From the NCBI RefSeq assembly GCF_003711515.1, contig NW_021167081.1, positions 4,387,166 to 4,451,165 of the forward strand: a stretch of DNA of 64,000 nucleotides, read 5' to 3'. The position numbers and the translations under genes are program-made. Below are positions 21,554 to 34,542 of this stretch, in pieces (positions within the stretch are counted from its first letter, which is position 1; each line of letters opens with the position of its first letter). Under the pieces are notes generated by a model, which saw only the letters and a list, made by a program, of their open reading frames with translations, was not told the DNA's origin and searched no databases. The stretch is from Sodiomyces alkalinus F11. Its lineage: Eukaryota; Ascomycota; Sordariomycetes; Glomerellales; Plectosphaerellaceae.

Positions 21554-24500
21554 TTAACCTATAAGATTAAATCTAGAGACTATCCGATACGAGAAGACTT
21601 GCTTCTAGCCGTATCGATTAGTAGAGTAAAGCTGATAGGACTCGCCGCTAATTAATAGTGCTATATAGGAAGTCGGGGATCCTTCTAATAGTCCTTATAG
21701 GTATATAGACGCCCGGATCTAAGCCCGTGCTTCCCTTATAGGCATACTATTCGATATTTACGTTAACTTAGGAGCCTCCCGCTATATAATAAGCTAATAG
21801 CTCCTTAATCGATTTCCCGATAAGTATATCGATTCTACTAAGCGCGCTATATTTTACGGTATAGGATCGATAAAAACCCTAGGATAGGCTACCTTTACCG
21901 TGCTAGTTCGAGGTATAGTAGGTAATAAGACGAAGATTAGCCGCCTATATATCGTGGCTTAGGTCGTACCTAAGCTTAACGTCGGTCTTCTCCTTGGATA
22001 GGAGTTTAACAATCCTAATAGCCTAGATATCCTTAATACGTAGCAAGCTATTCGTATTAGCGCCTACTAAGACCTAATAGTCTTTATAAGGGTATTCACT
22101 AAGTATTCCCTAATCTAGCGGAAGCTTACGGCCGCTAAACACGTAATTATTCCGCTATAAGTATATAGATTTATACCGATTAATAAACCCGATATTAGCC
22201 TTAACTCCTTAGAGTTTTTCCCGGATATAAAAGGCTCCCCGAACTATATCCTTAACGACTAAGCTATAATACGTATATTTAACGCCGATAACCGACTATT
22301 AGTCGTCGTACGAGGTATTAAACTAGGCTATATAGAGCTATTCTACGCGGATAGCTATTAGTATACTAACCGCGATAACGGTTAAGATATCCTACTTAAG
22401 CGTATAGAGGAGGAACCGCTTATTAAGGGCGAAGGGGATATCTTCCGTGGGTATATTACGCCCGAAGATAAGCTAGGTATTACTAAAAGCCTAAACGCCC
22501 CCACGGAGACTACTAAAAAGGGAGTAACGATCTACCGCTATAACAACCGGTTTATACGCCGGTTTAGTAAAATTATTAAGAAGTATCCGAAGGTTTAGAC
22601 CGATTAAGGCGTTATCGATATACCTCTCGAGGAGTATATAAAGGTCCCTTTAGTTAACGGATAATATAATTAGAAGATTAGCTAAAAGCTATATCCTCTT
22701 AGCCGTAACTACTAGTGATTTTTAGATAAGACCCTTAACGAACTCTATAAGTAAGGATAAATAGAATAGCCGACTTAGCCTACGCTATTTAGGGCCTTAG
22801 TATTTATTATATAACGAACGGTAAACAGGAAGCGTAAAGGCCGAATATTAGTTAATCTCTGTGCCCTAAATAAGGTTATTATTCTCAACACGTACCCGAT
22901 ACCGTTATAGGATAAGGTAATCCGGTGCCTCCGGGGGAAGAAGTTTATCTTTATTATCGACGCTCGAGCCTTCTTCTACTAGTTCCCGGTGTACGAGCTA
23001 TACCGTAAAAGGCTTACTATTATCTTATATTAAGGATAGGAGCGTTTAAAGGTCGCACTTATAGGCTTCCGTAATTCACTAGCTTATATTTAACGCTATA
23101 TAGATAAGCTACTCCGACTATATAAGAAGTTCGCTGCCGCCTTTATTAACGATATCGTTATAGCCTCCGATACTAAGGAGGAATACGCCTAGTATCTAGA
23201 AACCATCCTATCGCTATTTAGCCAGAAGCGGATCTTTATCTCCCCGGGTAAATCGTTTATCTGTTACCTATTAGTATAGCTTTTGGAATTTAAGGTCGAT
23301 ACTTGAGGCCTTTTTAATATAAAGGAATATACTAATACCCTAAAAAGGATCCGTCCGTTATCGTCGCTTTAATCGCTTAAGTAATAGATTAGTATAACCG
23401 GGTAGTTATAGTACCTTATCCCCAGGTTCGCCTACTAAATAGCCTCACTTTAATAATAGAAAACTACCCTCCTCGTGGAGGCTTATTAGCTTAGAAAGGA
23501 CTAGGGCTAAGTATATAAGGCCTATACTAGATAAACGATATTCGAGCTTACGGCCGAAGAAATAGCAATATTTAAGGATATTATAAATATACTTACCTCG
23601 GATATCTGCCTTTCTTACTATAACCTAGGGAAGATCCTTTTTATTTAGCTAGACGCCTTTAAGGAGTACGGGTTCTCCGCAATATTATTCTAACTCGTCG
23701 ATAAGACTAAATAGCTCGCTAAGACATTATTAGTAAGACCCTTATTTATTTAGTGCTTTATATTAGTAAAGGTCTTAATATAGCCGAGTAGAAGTACTAG
23801 CCGACTAAACTAAAGGTCGCTTACCTAGTTTAGGCCGTTCGTAAGACCTAAATTATTAGTTACTCCGCTTATCGTACTCCGACTATTATTCTTATAGACT
23901 ACGCCGCTACTATTAGTAATATAAAATCGATTAGGCTATCTAGCACGGATAAGACTAGGTTAAATATAAAGCTTATCCTCTCCTCGGAGTTCCTTAGCTA
24001 GTTTTAGTTAGATTATTGGTATATCCCCGGGAAAATCAACGTTATAGCTAACGTCTTATTACGGCTACCTACGATAAACCCTCCGGAAATAGAAGATAAT
24101 AAGGAAGTAGAACGGATTTAGCACGATTAGACTATTTATTACTTCTCCGAGCTTAAAATAAACGCCGGTCTATAATAAAGAATTAGCGATAGTTATACGA
24201 ATAATACTACATAAGGACTTATCCTTACTTAGCTATAAAATTATAATTCGCGGGTTAAGATCCCTTTCGAGTTAGAAAATAGTCTCCTTTACTATCTAGA
24301 ATAGAGCGGGAGGCGTTAGCTTTATATCCTATTCACCCTATATTAGGAATTTATTTAGGCCGCTTATAATAAGTATTATTATTTCGGCGTTAAAAGAACC
24401 TAGTATAAGCTAGTTAACCGATTTGCTATTCCTAAGCTTTATAAGGAAATTAAGACCTATATCGCTAACTACACGATATACGCTATTAATTAGACTAATT

Positions 24501-25920
24501 ATTAGCGCCTACTCGATGAACTATAGCTAATTATAACTCCTCCTATTCTATTCTATACTATCGCTATAGATTTCATTATCGGCTTACCTAAGGTGCCTTT
24601 AGCTAGGTCTCCCTAGTAAAAGGAGGGCTTTCCCCTATTCGAATCCCTCCTCACGGTAACGGATAAGTTTATTAAAGCCACCCTCCTTATTCCGGGGTAA
24701 ACCTTCTATACTACGGAAGACTAGGCTTATATCCTCTTTTAGTGCCTCTATCTCGGTAATTAGGGTATCCCCTAAGGGATTATTTTAGATTATAACCCTA
24801 AGTTTCTATCCGCCTTTTAGATAGCGCTCTAGAAGGAGGCGGGTATACTATTTAAGTTCTTAATAGTATAGTACCTGTAGACTAACGGACTATCTAAACG
24901 GAAGAATTAGATAATCGAAATCGCTATCCGTATATTCCTCGCTATGTATCCAGATATACTATAGATAAAGGGTATCGTCGCGTTATAGTTTAATCTAAAT
25001 AACGCCTTTAATAAAGTCTTAGGGTATTTACTAAATAAACTCCTATACGGTACGCGGACGAATAGTCCCCTTAATATAATTGGTGACGCGAACCTATAAT
25101 TCGCTTAAGAACTATTCTAGGAAAACGCTAAGCTATTTATCGTTTTAGCCTAAATATATATAAAAAGGCTATATAATAGGAAGTATCGTAGAGTTTGGTT
25201 CGCTCCAGGGGACTTTATCTTTAGTAAGCTTAGGTATAGCTATTCGCTACTTAGTAAACCCTTAACGAAGCTGAGTTAGTAACGAATAGAACTATTTAAG
25301 ATTAAGGAATAGATCTCGCTACTAGTATACCTGCTAGAACTACCCGTAACGCTTAATATCTATCCTATTATTAGTATTATATATCTATAACCGACGAAGG
25401 AACCGGGTATAGACCCGTTCCCTGGCCGGACGGCCGATAAAGGGCCGGTCCGCCCCGGCGACCCGGATAAGGATAAACACGAATAGCGCGACTTATACCA
25501 GTATTATAAGATTAAAGCTATCTTAGATAAAAGCGTTACTAAGAAGGGCCGCGGTAAGCCTTATATTAAGTACCTAATTCGATAAAAGGGAAAGCCTAGT
25601 TAGTCTAATATTTAGATACTAAATAAAGCTATAAATATACCGGAAATAGTCGACGCCTTTAAGGAGCGATAAAGGACTTTAGAGACGCTACGAGTAGTAT
25701 TAAAAGAAGTAAAGGTAGATAAAGCGCTTAAACTAGGAGATATTAAAAGGATCCGAGAATTAAAAGATACTTGAAATAAAGAACCTTTAAAGAACGCTGG
25801 CTTAGCCTTATAGCCTTACCCGGTAATAAATAAGGAGAGTAAGTTACCCGAGGTAACCACGCGCTATCTAAGTATAGCGAATACCCTCAAACCCGAGTAA
25901 GGGAAGGTATAAGGTTCGTG
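21554..25920 (+). pseudogene. Gypsy pol: protease, reverse transcriptase, RNase H, integrase (RIP-degraded)
   Basis: The plus-strand order is that of Ty3/Gypsy. Protease-like FDIYVNLGASRYIIS (Asp of the D-S/T-G site altered) is at about 21,750. RT spans 22,780-23,300 with LNKVIILNTYPIPLQD, FIFIIDARAFFYQFPV, GFRNSLAYIQRYIDKLL and the active site FINDIVIASDT near 23,150, where Asn has replaced the first Asp. RNase H is at about 23,560-24,000. The integrase core covers 24,540-25,010 with FYTIAIDFIIGLPKV, LLTVTDKFIKATLLI and GLSKRKNQIIEIAIRIFLAM. The RT resembles an ascomycete Gypsy lineage with a G-Q-E-R-x-K-V-A-L motif. Numerous TAR stops abolish function. Confidence 0.8.
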
Positions 25921-26219
25921 CTATCTTCGAATAGTAGGTATACGAAAGAAAAATAACGCGGAATAATACTAAAAATAGCGCGAACCGCGATATTCTGCTA
26001 GATTAGCCGGCCCTCTTACCCGGGTATAAAAAATCCTCCTAAACTCCCGGCCGCTCTTACTAATCTTATCCTATTACTATTATACCCGTTCTTCGTAAGC
26101 TTTATAATCCCTAATTTGTATATATAATTATTATTATAACTTATAAAGTAATAAATAGTGGTTCCCCTAATTATTATCTCGTGGTATCTTATATATACCC
26201 TTAAAGTTTTATTTTTATT
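25921..26219 (+). other. Post-integrase spacer of the Gypsy element
   Basis: About 300 bp with no readable protein or repeat; AT-rich from 26,100. It separates pol from a further ORF. Confidence 0.4.
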
Positions 26220-27720
26220 TGTTTCTCCTAGGTAGTTAGGCGTTAGTAATATTCCCTATCCGTTTATAGTAAGCTTCTTACTATACTACGTTATTAAGTA
26301 CCCTACCGACGTCTATAAGTCTAAAGATCTGGAATTCTAATAGGAGTTCTCTTATTACTTTACTAAGGGGAAGTCGGTCGCTAGACTCACGTTTAAGAGT
26401 TATTTTAGAGCACTTACGTTATTTAGTGACGAGAACGGTATTATTATAGGCCTATAGTCTATTAGCGCCGTGTTTAATTAGTGGCGTCGCGATAATAAGT
26501 CCACCGTCGCGTCCTACTATTAGTAAGTAATCGACGCTAGCTACGACGACCCGCTTAACCGCCTCCTCCGCCGCACCGTCTTCGCCTCCACTAATAAAGC
26601 TAAGCGCCTTATATCTATTAATATCGCGTAGTAAATCGTCGCCCTATACCCATAACCCTAGATTTTACTAGAAAATAATATTAACATCGCTAACTAGCCC
26701 TAGTATTCCTAAATATTCGAGTAATACCTCGCTATAGCTCGCTATAACGTCCCTAAGGCCGCTAACGGCTAGTTTCTCCCTAACCCCCCCTCTAGCCGCC
26801 AATTAGGACCCACGGTAACCGCCTTAGGCTTACCGCTACCGCGGCGTAGTACATCGCTAGTTACCTAGACTCCTACTACTAGTATACCTCCCCTATAGCT
26901 ACGAGATACTAGGGTACCCCCCTATATCCTATAGATAGTCTATAAGCTAATATCCCTAAGTATCGGCCTTACTAACTCCCTAAAGATATTATAGGGTAAT
27001 AAAATTAGCGGAGCTAATTTTATCGATAAAATAAACAATTATCCGGCTAATATTAAACCTTATATAGCCGAAATCTAAGCTTTCCTATAATCGTTATAAA
27101 CTATTCCCGCGCCGGTTATCTATAGCGCGGCCGACGTCCTCGCCGGGCTCCGACTTAGCGCCGCCTTAAGTATCGCTAGCGCCCTCTCGCCCGTGGCGGG
27201 CACTAAGCGTCCTTATTAGGGTTATATATTATCGCCTCTAGCTAAGAGAATATTCGCCCGTTCCGGCCTAAAGGTACTATACACCTAAGCCGCTAAAAGC
27301 TTCGCGGCTAGTCTAAACGACCTAACTTAGCTAATATAGTTTATAGAGTTCACGCACGGAGATTAAACGTTCGGTAAGATTAAATAGCATTCTCGGGCTA
27401 TTATACTACTACTCCTAGTCGCTATCTAGGCGGCCGTATTCGTTAATAAGTATATAGTTAACTATAATATATAGAACGCCGCCGAGCTAAATTTACTTAT
27501 AGGGTTCTGGTATATAAGTAAGCTTATATACCTCGTAAGGTTAGACGCGCTTAGCGTATTAGAAGACGATAAGCGCGAGTATCTAGCTAAGAGGTCTATC
27601 GCTAATATAGATCTCGCCGAGGTAATTATCTAGCACGTTATAGTAGTAGCGCGTTATAGTAGTAGCGCGTTATAGTAGTAGCGCGTTATTATAAGGCTTA
27701 TAGTAAGAAGGGTATTATAG
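26220..27720 (+). pseudogene. Extra 3' ORF of the Gypsy element, unrecognised
   Basis: Read with TAR as Gln, a coherent sense-strand frame of about 490 codons follows pol. Segments include YPFIVSFLLYYVIKYPTDVY, FSYYFTKGKSVARLTFKSYF, YYQQVIDASYDDPLNRLLRR, NKAKRLISINIAQQIVALYP, SALSPVAGTKRPYQGYILSP, IILLLLVAIQAAVFVNKYIV and SVLEDDKREYLAKRSIANID. It is not RT, integrase or chromodomain. One hydrophobic stretch sits near 27,400. The position between integrase and the 3' LTR is where env-like or accessory ORFs occur in some Gypsy elements, but I see no specific env similarity. Confidence 0.4.
27633..27690. repeat. Short tandem repeat, 16-bp unit x3.5
   Basis: CGTTATAGTAGTAGCG is repeated head to tail just over three times at the end of the extra ORF. 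Confidence 0.85.
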
Positions 27721-28214
27721 TTTTATACAAGATCTTATAGCAGATAGTAGAAGAATAAGAGGCCGAGCTCATAAAAGATAATATAGCCTAAATCCTAAAC
27801 CGCGAGGTATTATATAAGGGCTTCCCCGACGCTAATCCGTAATTACTAGAAGTTATTGAGATTTAAGTAGATATCGGCCGGGGGAGTATTATAAGTTATT
27901 TATAATCTAGTATACGGTTTAGGCACCGGGGCTTAGTGTATAGCTATAATATTTCTGAGTATAGTATAGGATTTAAGCATTATAGTATAGGTGTATTAGA
28001 CGGTTTAGCACAGTCTATTTTTTATTTTCTTGTTTTTTTTATTTCCCTCTAGTTCCCCACGTTCTCTATCTATAGTTTTACTTCCCTATTTACTCCCTAA
28101 ACTCTTTTTATCCGCGCACTTATTTTCCTCTTTTATATAATCTATACGAAGTAGTAATAACGCGTAGTCGGCGTAATATATCGTATTATTATACCCCTTA
28201 TTTCATTTCTATCG
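27721..28214 (+). other. Gypsy 3' untranslated region
   Basis: AT-rich with a T-rich tract at 28,017-28,050. I see no gene, and no obvious purine tract immediately before the LTR. Confidence 0.4.
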
Positions 28215-28590
28215 TGAATACTATCCCGGGCCTACGGCTACTAAGTAAGACGCCGTAGGAATAGCGCTAGCACTATCCGCCTTCCTATAAAACGGATAGC
28301 GCGGGAGCTATTTACTTAGATAGGGAACGTATAGCTCTAGCGCACTTCGTATAGATAGAGAACGAATAGCGCCTAGACTATCCGTACGTATAGCGCAGCA
28401 TCGGTAATACGGATTATAGTTAGGCCGAACCGGCCAAGGGATATATCCTCGGCGCGGTTCCCCCTTAGTTTAGAGAAGATATCTTTATTATACCCTATTT
28501 TCTGTACCTAAAGGTCGCTATTCCGAACCCTAGAAGCCCTAGGTCCGATAGTACTGGCTGGCCAGAGATATGCCTGGACAGGGCATATCA
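28215..28590 (+). repeat. 3' LTR of the plus-strand Gypsy
   Basis: Partner of 16,090-16,450, ending GGGCATATCA and followed by GTTCT (28,591-28,595). Its first ~35 bp differ from the 5' LTR, so the exact left edge is uncertain by some 20 bp. Confidence 0.75.
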
Positions 28591-28628
28591 GTTCTTATTA
28601 ATATACTATACGTAGATCTATTACTCCA

Positions 28629-28738
28629 ATCCACCCTTATTTCCCCTGCTTTTTCTGTATAGATAGATATCCCTATAAAGTATTATAAACTTTACTTAGA
28701 TAAATACACATATATAATTCCGCGTACCTTATTTACGT
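28629..28738 (+). repeat. Copia-B copy 1 3' LTR, second segment
   Basis: atccacccttatttcccctgctttttctgt... to cttatttacgt matches the last 110 bp of the family-B LTR. It ends with TACGT (28,734-28,738), the left target duplication of Copia-B copy 2. Confidence 0.8.
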
Positions 28739-28931
28739 TGTCAGATGCCACAGCCACCTTATCGGGGTATGATAAACCGTATAGTGTCAGACGTGTGGAG
28801 TACCTCGGTCTTATGTATCCACCCTTATTTCCCCTGCTTTTTCCGTATAGTTAGACATTCCCGTGAAGTATCACAAACTTCACTTAGATAAATACACACA
28901 TAATTCCGCGTACCTTATTTATATTCTGATA
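28739..28931 (+). repeat. 5' LTR of Copia-B copy 2
   Basis: Starts TGTCAGATGCCACAGCC and ends TTCTGATA, followed by the GTTATAAGCCCGG primer site. Confidence 0.9.
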
Positions 28932-29129
28932 GTTATAAGCCCGGCGTTCTAATAAACGAAGATATTCCGATCGATCCTACAGCGTCTAGACTATTAAAAT
29001 CAGCCTTAAGTCTATAGCGGATAGTTTAGTTTTATTAGTAACGTCCGCCTGCTTTAGTTTTATTTAATCGTTTTATTGTTTCTATCGCACCACCGTTTAA
29101 AGCGTTTAGTATAGTTAATTAACCTTTTC

Positions 29130-32100
29130 GTGTATCCTATTCCACTGCTTTTTATTAGTATAACGATAGCTTCCACGGTAGTAGTGCCCGTTATAGGCCT
29201 CGTAACGCTTACCGCACCGAAAGACTGGAGGCCTTGGATTAAAGCCGTGATAACTATCGCGTACTCCTACGATATCGCCGACCTTATTAATCCCGACCTT
29301 AAAGAAGCTAAACGGCCTAAGCGCCGTATTCGAACCGATCCACCGTAACCTCCTGCTACCGTAAAAAAACGTAATACGTCTAATTAGGATATACTGTTTA
29401 AGATCTGGCAGGTGGAAGAGGATCGGTATAAGGCTGAAAAGAGGGGGACTTAAGCACTCCACGACTATATCGCGAAGACGGTTAGCCCTGCTTTAAAGGA
29501 TTAGTACGCCGGCTAAATAGAAGTGAGGGATATATTAAAGGCCCTTAAGACGCACCTTAAGCAGACGAACGCCGCCTAGAAGTTACTAGTTAAGAGACGC
29601 TAAGATAAACACCTCTAAAACGTTAAGCGTATACCCCACGAGCGCTAGGTAGAAGACTTTGTACAGCTATACCGCGACGCCGAGACGTATAAGGTTCGAG
29701 AATACGATACTAAGGAATAATAGATAGACAGCTTCTTTAACGCTATCGGTAACGTAGCACTAGAGTGGTTAGAAGGACGCTTTGTATAGTGTATCCGGTT
29801 AGAAGAGGAAGACCTACCCTCGATTCAATCTATCGTGGAGGAGTATACGACGTGGCTTCGACGCCGCTACCTGCACCGACTCGATAAGAAGCCCACCGTA
29901 TTATTCTTTTATACGGTAACCTTCCTAGGTAAGGATAAAGAAGGTAAGGATTAGCGGGCATAATCGGGATAACAGGGTAACTAATAGTCTAACGAATAGA
30001 AGAAAGAGTAATTATACGACTACCGTAATAAGAAGAGGAGCAAATATAATTATAAGCCTCTATAGAAGTGCCTAAACGTAAACGAGGCACGCAGGAAAAA
30101 GGGATACACACCTTTAAAAGAGATCTTAGAACGCTACGACCGTATTATTAAGACCTAGGATAACGATCGTTAAAAGAGATTCCGGGAGAATATCGAAAAG
30201 GACGCTAAAAGCCTAAAAATAGGTGCTAAAAAGGACTCTTAGAAGTTATAGCCGAAAGAATCGTTAACGGAGGCATCTAAGTTTATCGATAACTAGGATA
30301 AGGATTCCGACGAGGATTTCTATAGGATACATTCCCTCCTGTAGATAAACAACGTAACGGTCAGCAGTAACCTCTTTAATCAGCTACTAATTAACTCCAG
30401 CACCTTAAGGCATATCACTAACCAACGATACCTGCTATAGGGCTTCGAACCTACTATAGAAGAGCATCGTTTTTAAACGGGTAGTAGAGTAACTAAGCCA
30501 GTTAAGGGTTATGGCAGGATATAATTGGAGGTGGACGATAAATATAGCAATCCCTTCGTTTTAGTGCTAAATCGCGTTGCTTGTATATAAGACTACCTAA
30601 TAACCTTAATCGCGACCAGAAGATTAAAGAAACAGGGTATCGTTTTTAATTCCGGCCTCAAAGTCCTGAAAGTGGCCTCTGAAAAGGGCTCGTTAGCCCT
30701 ACCTCTTAACAACGTCAACGATTAATACGCTCTTATTCTAACGGATTGTTAATAGCACCTACTAAGCAGCTTCTTTAATAGCTCTATAACGTCTACTATA
30801 AGCGTGGCTAACGCTTATTTATAGCATAAAAGGCTAGGGCACGCCGGTGCTACTACCCTCGATAAAATAGGAGATGCCCTCGTTAGAGGCGTTATCAAAC
30901 GACGTTAAAAAGGCCCTCTCGTGGTGGATTATAAGGCCTATACCCTTAGTAAGGCGAAGAAGGTTATTTCCAGAAGGTCACCTAACCACTAAACGACGAG
31001 GCTATAGTATAGGGTGGAGGTTAACCTTTTTAGCCTTAACGAGGCCTATAATGGTATAAAGGTCGTGATGCTTTTATACGATCCCTGTACTCGTTAAGCT
31101 ATTATACGGTTCCGGCGTGACTATAAATCAGCCTTACCCACGTTAGTGAATTTTAAGTTCTTCCTTTAGAGGCAGTACCACTATATAATTATAGTAATCT
31201 GCCTAGATAAAGAAAGATCCCTTTAAAAAGGCTTCGATAAAAAGGCCGATAAGAGAAGGATTTTACTGGAGAGGTTATTGCTATATATAGCCGCGCAGAA
31301 TCCGAAGGCAGAACGCCACGGCGGCGTTATTTTTACTATCGCGAGGACCCTCGTAACGGCCTTAGGTATCTAATAGGATATATAGCCAGAACTAATGGCT
31401 GCTATAGTATATCTATATAACCTTATCCCTCGGAAGGACCTCTAGTAGAAAACCCCTTAAGGGCAGATAGAGGATTAGATTACCAAATAAGGCCTAAAAA
31501 AGATCCTAATAATACCTATTATTAGCCACCTAAAAAGGTATAGGTATAGGATATATCCACTAACCGCCGACTATTAACGAGGACACAACCTTAACGCCAA
31601 GCTCGCGGAGAGAGTATATATTGGCTATTTAATCGGCTATAAGAGCACCAATATATATCGGATTTAGGTGCCAAAATTAGGGAGGATCCTGCGGACAAGA
31701 GACGTCACCTTCAATGAAAAACAGCTATATAAAGATCGTGACCACGAACCTAAGCTGTCAATTAAGGTTTTCGAGCAGCTTAATCTGCCTATAGATTATT
31801 AACTACACGATCTTCTAGGTATTACTACTAACGTGGTCGATTTACACCCTTAAACGCTACTAGAGCAGAATACGATTAGGGAGGCCATAGGGTAGGCTGC
31901 CACTACTACTGCCACTACTACTGCCGGTGCTTCTAGGGGGGTGGATAGAGGTGCAGGTTCAATAACCACTACAGAATCTGCAGAAGAACAACAATAGCAG
32001 GAAGATCAACCTGCTAATCAGGAGGCACGTGGAATAAGGCAAACAAGCCCTATAACGCCTTCCACGCCTCCGGCGGCACCTACTTTAATAACGCCTTCCA

Positions 32101-33734
32101 CAATTACACCTATAATTATACCTCCAACGGCACCTGTTTTCCCTCCTCTAATACCCATAAACAGCCCTCCTACACTACTAACTAGAACTACGGATCTACC
32201 GCCTATTTTTAAACGGCCTAACAATACTAAAAATCAATCTAACGATACGGCCGTAACCAGCGATACCGTCGCGATAGGATTATTATCCCCTAACTAATCG
32301 ATTCTTCAAGAGGAATCAACCACTACTACCACCGCTATTAATCCGGCATCTACGGCTCCTACTACGGCAGAGTCACCTACTACAACTAAGTCTTTATAAT
32401 CCTCTTCTTCCACTACCACGGCTAACCAACCTACTTCCAACAACAGAAGAAGCCGCCCTCCTGTTATTCTAACGGCCGCTACCGATAGGCCTACGCGTGG
32501 CAGGCGTCTGACCGACCGTTATACCCCTCCTTCCTTTTATACCTTCTATAATTAGATCGAGATACCGAAGAAGCCGGTACTACGCCGCGATATACCTAAG
32601 GAACCTCTAAACTAGTCTTAAATACTAAAGAGTCCCTATAAATTAGAATAGATTAAGGCCGTCTTATAAGAGGTCAGCATGCTTAGGTTAATAGGCATAT
32701 TTAAACGGTGGGAATAGTCCTACTAGCACGGGCACGGCTCGGGACTATCTAAATTAGTTCTAAGGCTACTAGACTGTAAATAGGCTTTTAAGTATAAGGT
32801 CGATCCTATAGACTACGTTAGTAAATTTAAGGCAGGCCTATATATTAAAGGGAATTAATAACTAAATAACTATCTTAACATCTACGCCTCCACCCTCGCT
32901 AAAAGGACCTTTAGGTCCTAAATAGGCATTATAGCCTACTTCGATCTCGAGACTCGGTAACTTAACGCCGTTAACGTATTCACTAATACCCTGCTTAACG
33001 AAGAGATTTATATTAAGGACCCTCCTGGGTAGTAGTTACTCTAGTCGGCTACGGGCCTTAAAGCCCACGAATAGCTTAAGGACCTTTTAAAGCAGCGCCC
33101 TCCTATATAACGAAAAGGGATTTAACGGCCATGTCGAGCGTTATATAGCCTTCGCTATTCCCTAAAGCTATAGCACTAATAGCTCTGTTCCGTACTAAGT
33201 AAGTGCGGTTTAAAGTAATTAACCGAAGACGATTACGTCTTTAAGAATAAGGTCCTAATCGCTTTCTTCTACGTTAACGATATTATTCTAATCTACCGTA
33301 AGGAATATTAATCTACTACTAATAACCTAATAAAACAGATAAAGAAAAGCTTCTAAATCAGGGATCTAGGACTAATTAAGTGGTTCCTTAGAATCCGCGT
33401 AGGACGCGATCGTTAATAACGTAAGCTATAGTTATCGCTTAATAACTATATCACCGATAAGATAAAGGCGCTATTGGTGGATTATAGAGGTTATAGGGTT
33501 AAAAGCCCTCTTCCTTATCCTAACGTCTTAGAACCCTCCACCGACTAATAAGCCTCCGAAGAATTAATCTATCTATATCTTCGGAAGGTCGGTTCTATTA
33601 ACTACGCCGCCTATTAGACCCGGCCTAACGTCTCTAAAGCCGCTTCGAGGCTTACCGAATTCAGTACTAACCCGTTAAAATAGTATCACGAAGCTACTGA
33701 TAGGTTCCTAAAGTATCTCGGCTCGATAAAGACC
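29130..33734 (+). pseudogene. Copia-B copy 2 gag-pol polyprotein, RIP stops, 3' end in gap
   Basis: A single register of about 1,535 codons starts at ATG 29,130 (MYPIPLLFISITIAS) and is open for 72 codons before the first TAA. Gag contains KAVITIAYSYDIADLINPDL and HDYIAKTVSPALKDQYAG. The protease is LLINSSTLRHITNQ near 30,385; its catalytic Asp is now Asn. The pre-integrase segment is LQHKRLGHAG near 30,822 and the integrase core covers 31,000-31,480. A long Thr/Pro/Ser linker (31,870-32,500) precedes RT, which begins near 32,560 with YVNDIILIYR at 33,270-33,299 (Asp to Asn at 33,276). RNase H starts before the gap. Nearly every stop is TAA/TAG at a site that is Gln-like in context, so RIP alone explains the loss of function. 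Confidence 0.85.
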
Positions 33735-34540
33735 NNNNNNNNNNNNNNNNNNNNNNNNNNNNNNNNNNNNNNNNNNNNNNNNNNNNNNNNNNNNNNNNNN
33801 NNNNNNNNNNNNNNNNNNNNNNNNNNNNNNNNNNNNNNNNNNNNNNNNNNNNNNNNNNNNNNNNNNNNNNNNNNNNNNNNNNNNNNNNNNNNNNNNNNNN
33901 NNNNNNNNNNNNNNNNNNNNNNNNNNNNNNNNNNNNNNNNNNNNNNNNNNNNNNNNNNNNNNNNNNNNNNNNNNNNNNNNNNNNNNNNNNNNNNNNNNNN
34001 NNNNNNNNNNNNNNNNNNNNNNNNNNNNNNNNNNNNNNNNNNNNNNNNNNNNNNNNNNNNNNNNNNNNNNNNNNNNNNNNNNNNNNNNNNNNNNNNNNNN
34101 NNNNNNNNNNNNNNNNNNNNNNNNNNNNNNNNNNNNNNNNNNNNNNNNNNNNNNNNNNNNNNNNNNNNNNNNNNNNNNNNNNNNNNNNNNNNNNNNNNNN
34201 NNNNNNNNNNNNNNNNNNNNNNNNNNNNNNNNNNNNNNNNNNNNNNNNNNNNNNNNNNNNNNNNNNNNNNNNNNNNNNNNNNNNNNNNNNNNNNNNNNNN
34301 NNNNNNNNNNNNNNNNNNNNNNNNNNNNNNNNNNNNNNNNNNNNNNNNNNNNNNNNNNNNNNNNNNNNNNNNNNNNNNNNNNNNNNNNNNNNNNNNNNNN
34401 NNNNNNNNNNNNNNNNNNNNNNNNNNNNNNNNNNNNNNNNNNNNNNNNNNNNNNNNNNNNNNNNNNNNNNNNNNNNNNNNNNNNNNNNNNNNNNNNNNNN
34501 NNNNNNNNNNNNNNNNNNNNNNNNNNNNNNNNNNNNNNNN
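33735..34540. other. Assembly gap (806 N)
   Basis: By alignment to copy 1, the missing sequence corresponds to 13,728-14,511 (784 bp): the rest of RNase H and the 3' untranslated region. The estimated gap length fits this. Confidence 0.95.
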
Positions 34541-34542
34541 GT

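Larger units (their letters stand above)
16090..28590 (+). mobile_element. Gypsy-type LTR retrotransposon, plus strand, with nested MULE
   Basis: LTRs at 16,090-16,450 and about 28,215-28,590, a perfect GTTCT duplication outside them, and a gag then pol order on the plus strand define the element. Removing the MULE (18,918-21,553, plus the 8-bp duplication) leaves about 9.9 kb, large for a fungal Gypsy. The excess is a 2.3-kb region after integrase that contains a further ORF. The LTR start TGATACGCCC agrees with the related LTRs at 43,936 and 60,515 read on the minus strand. Confidence 0.85.

Noticed and set aside
21473..21655. 60-codon plus-strand frame
   Set aside because: It crosses the MULE inverted repeat into Gypsy pol, so it cannot be a native gene.
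29115..29462. 115-codon minus-strand frame
   Set aside because: It is antisense to the start of Copia gag, whose plus-strand frame has clear family similarity.
32018..32224. 68-codon Gly/Val-rich minus-strand frame
   Set aside because: It is the shadow of the Thr/Pro-rich linker of Copia-B copy 2.
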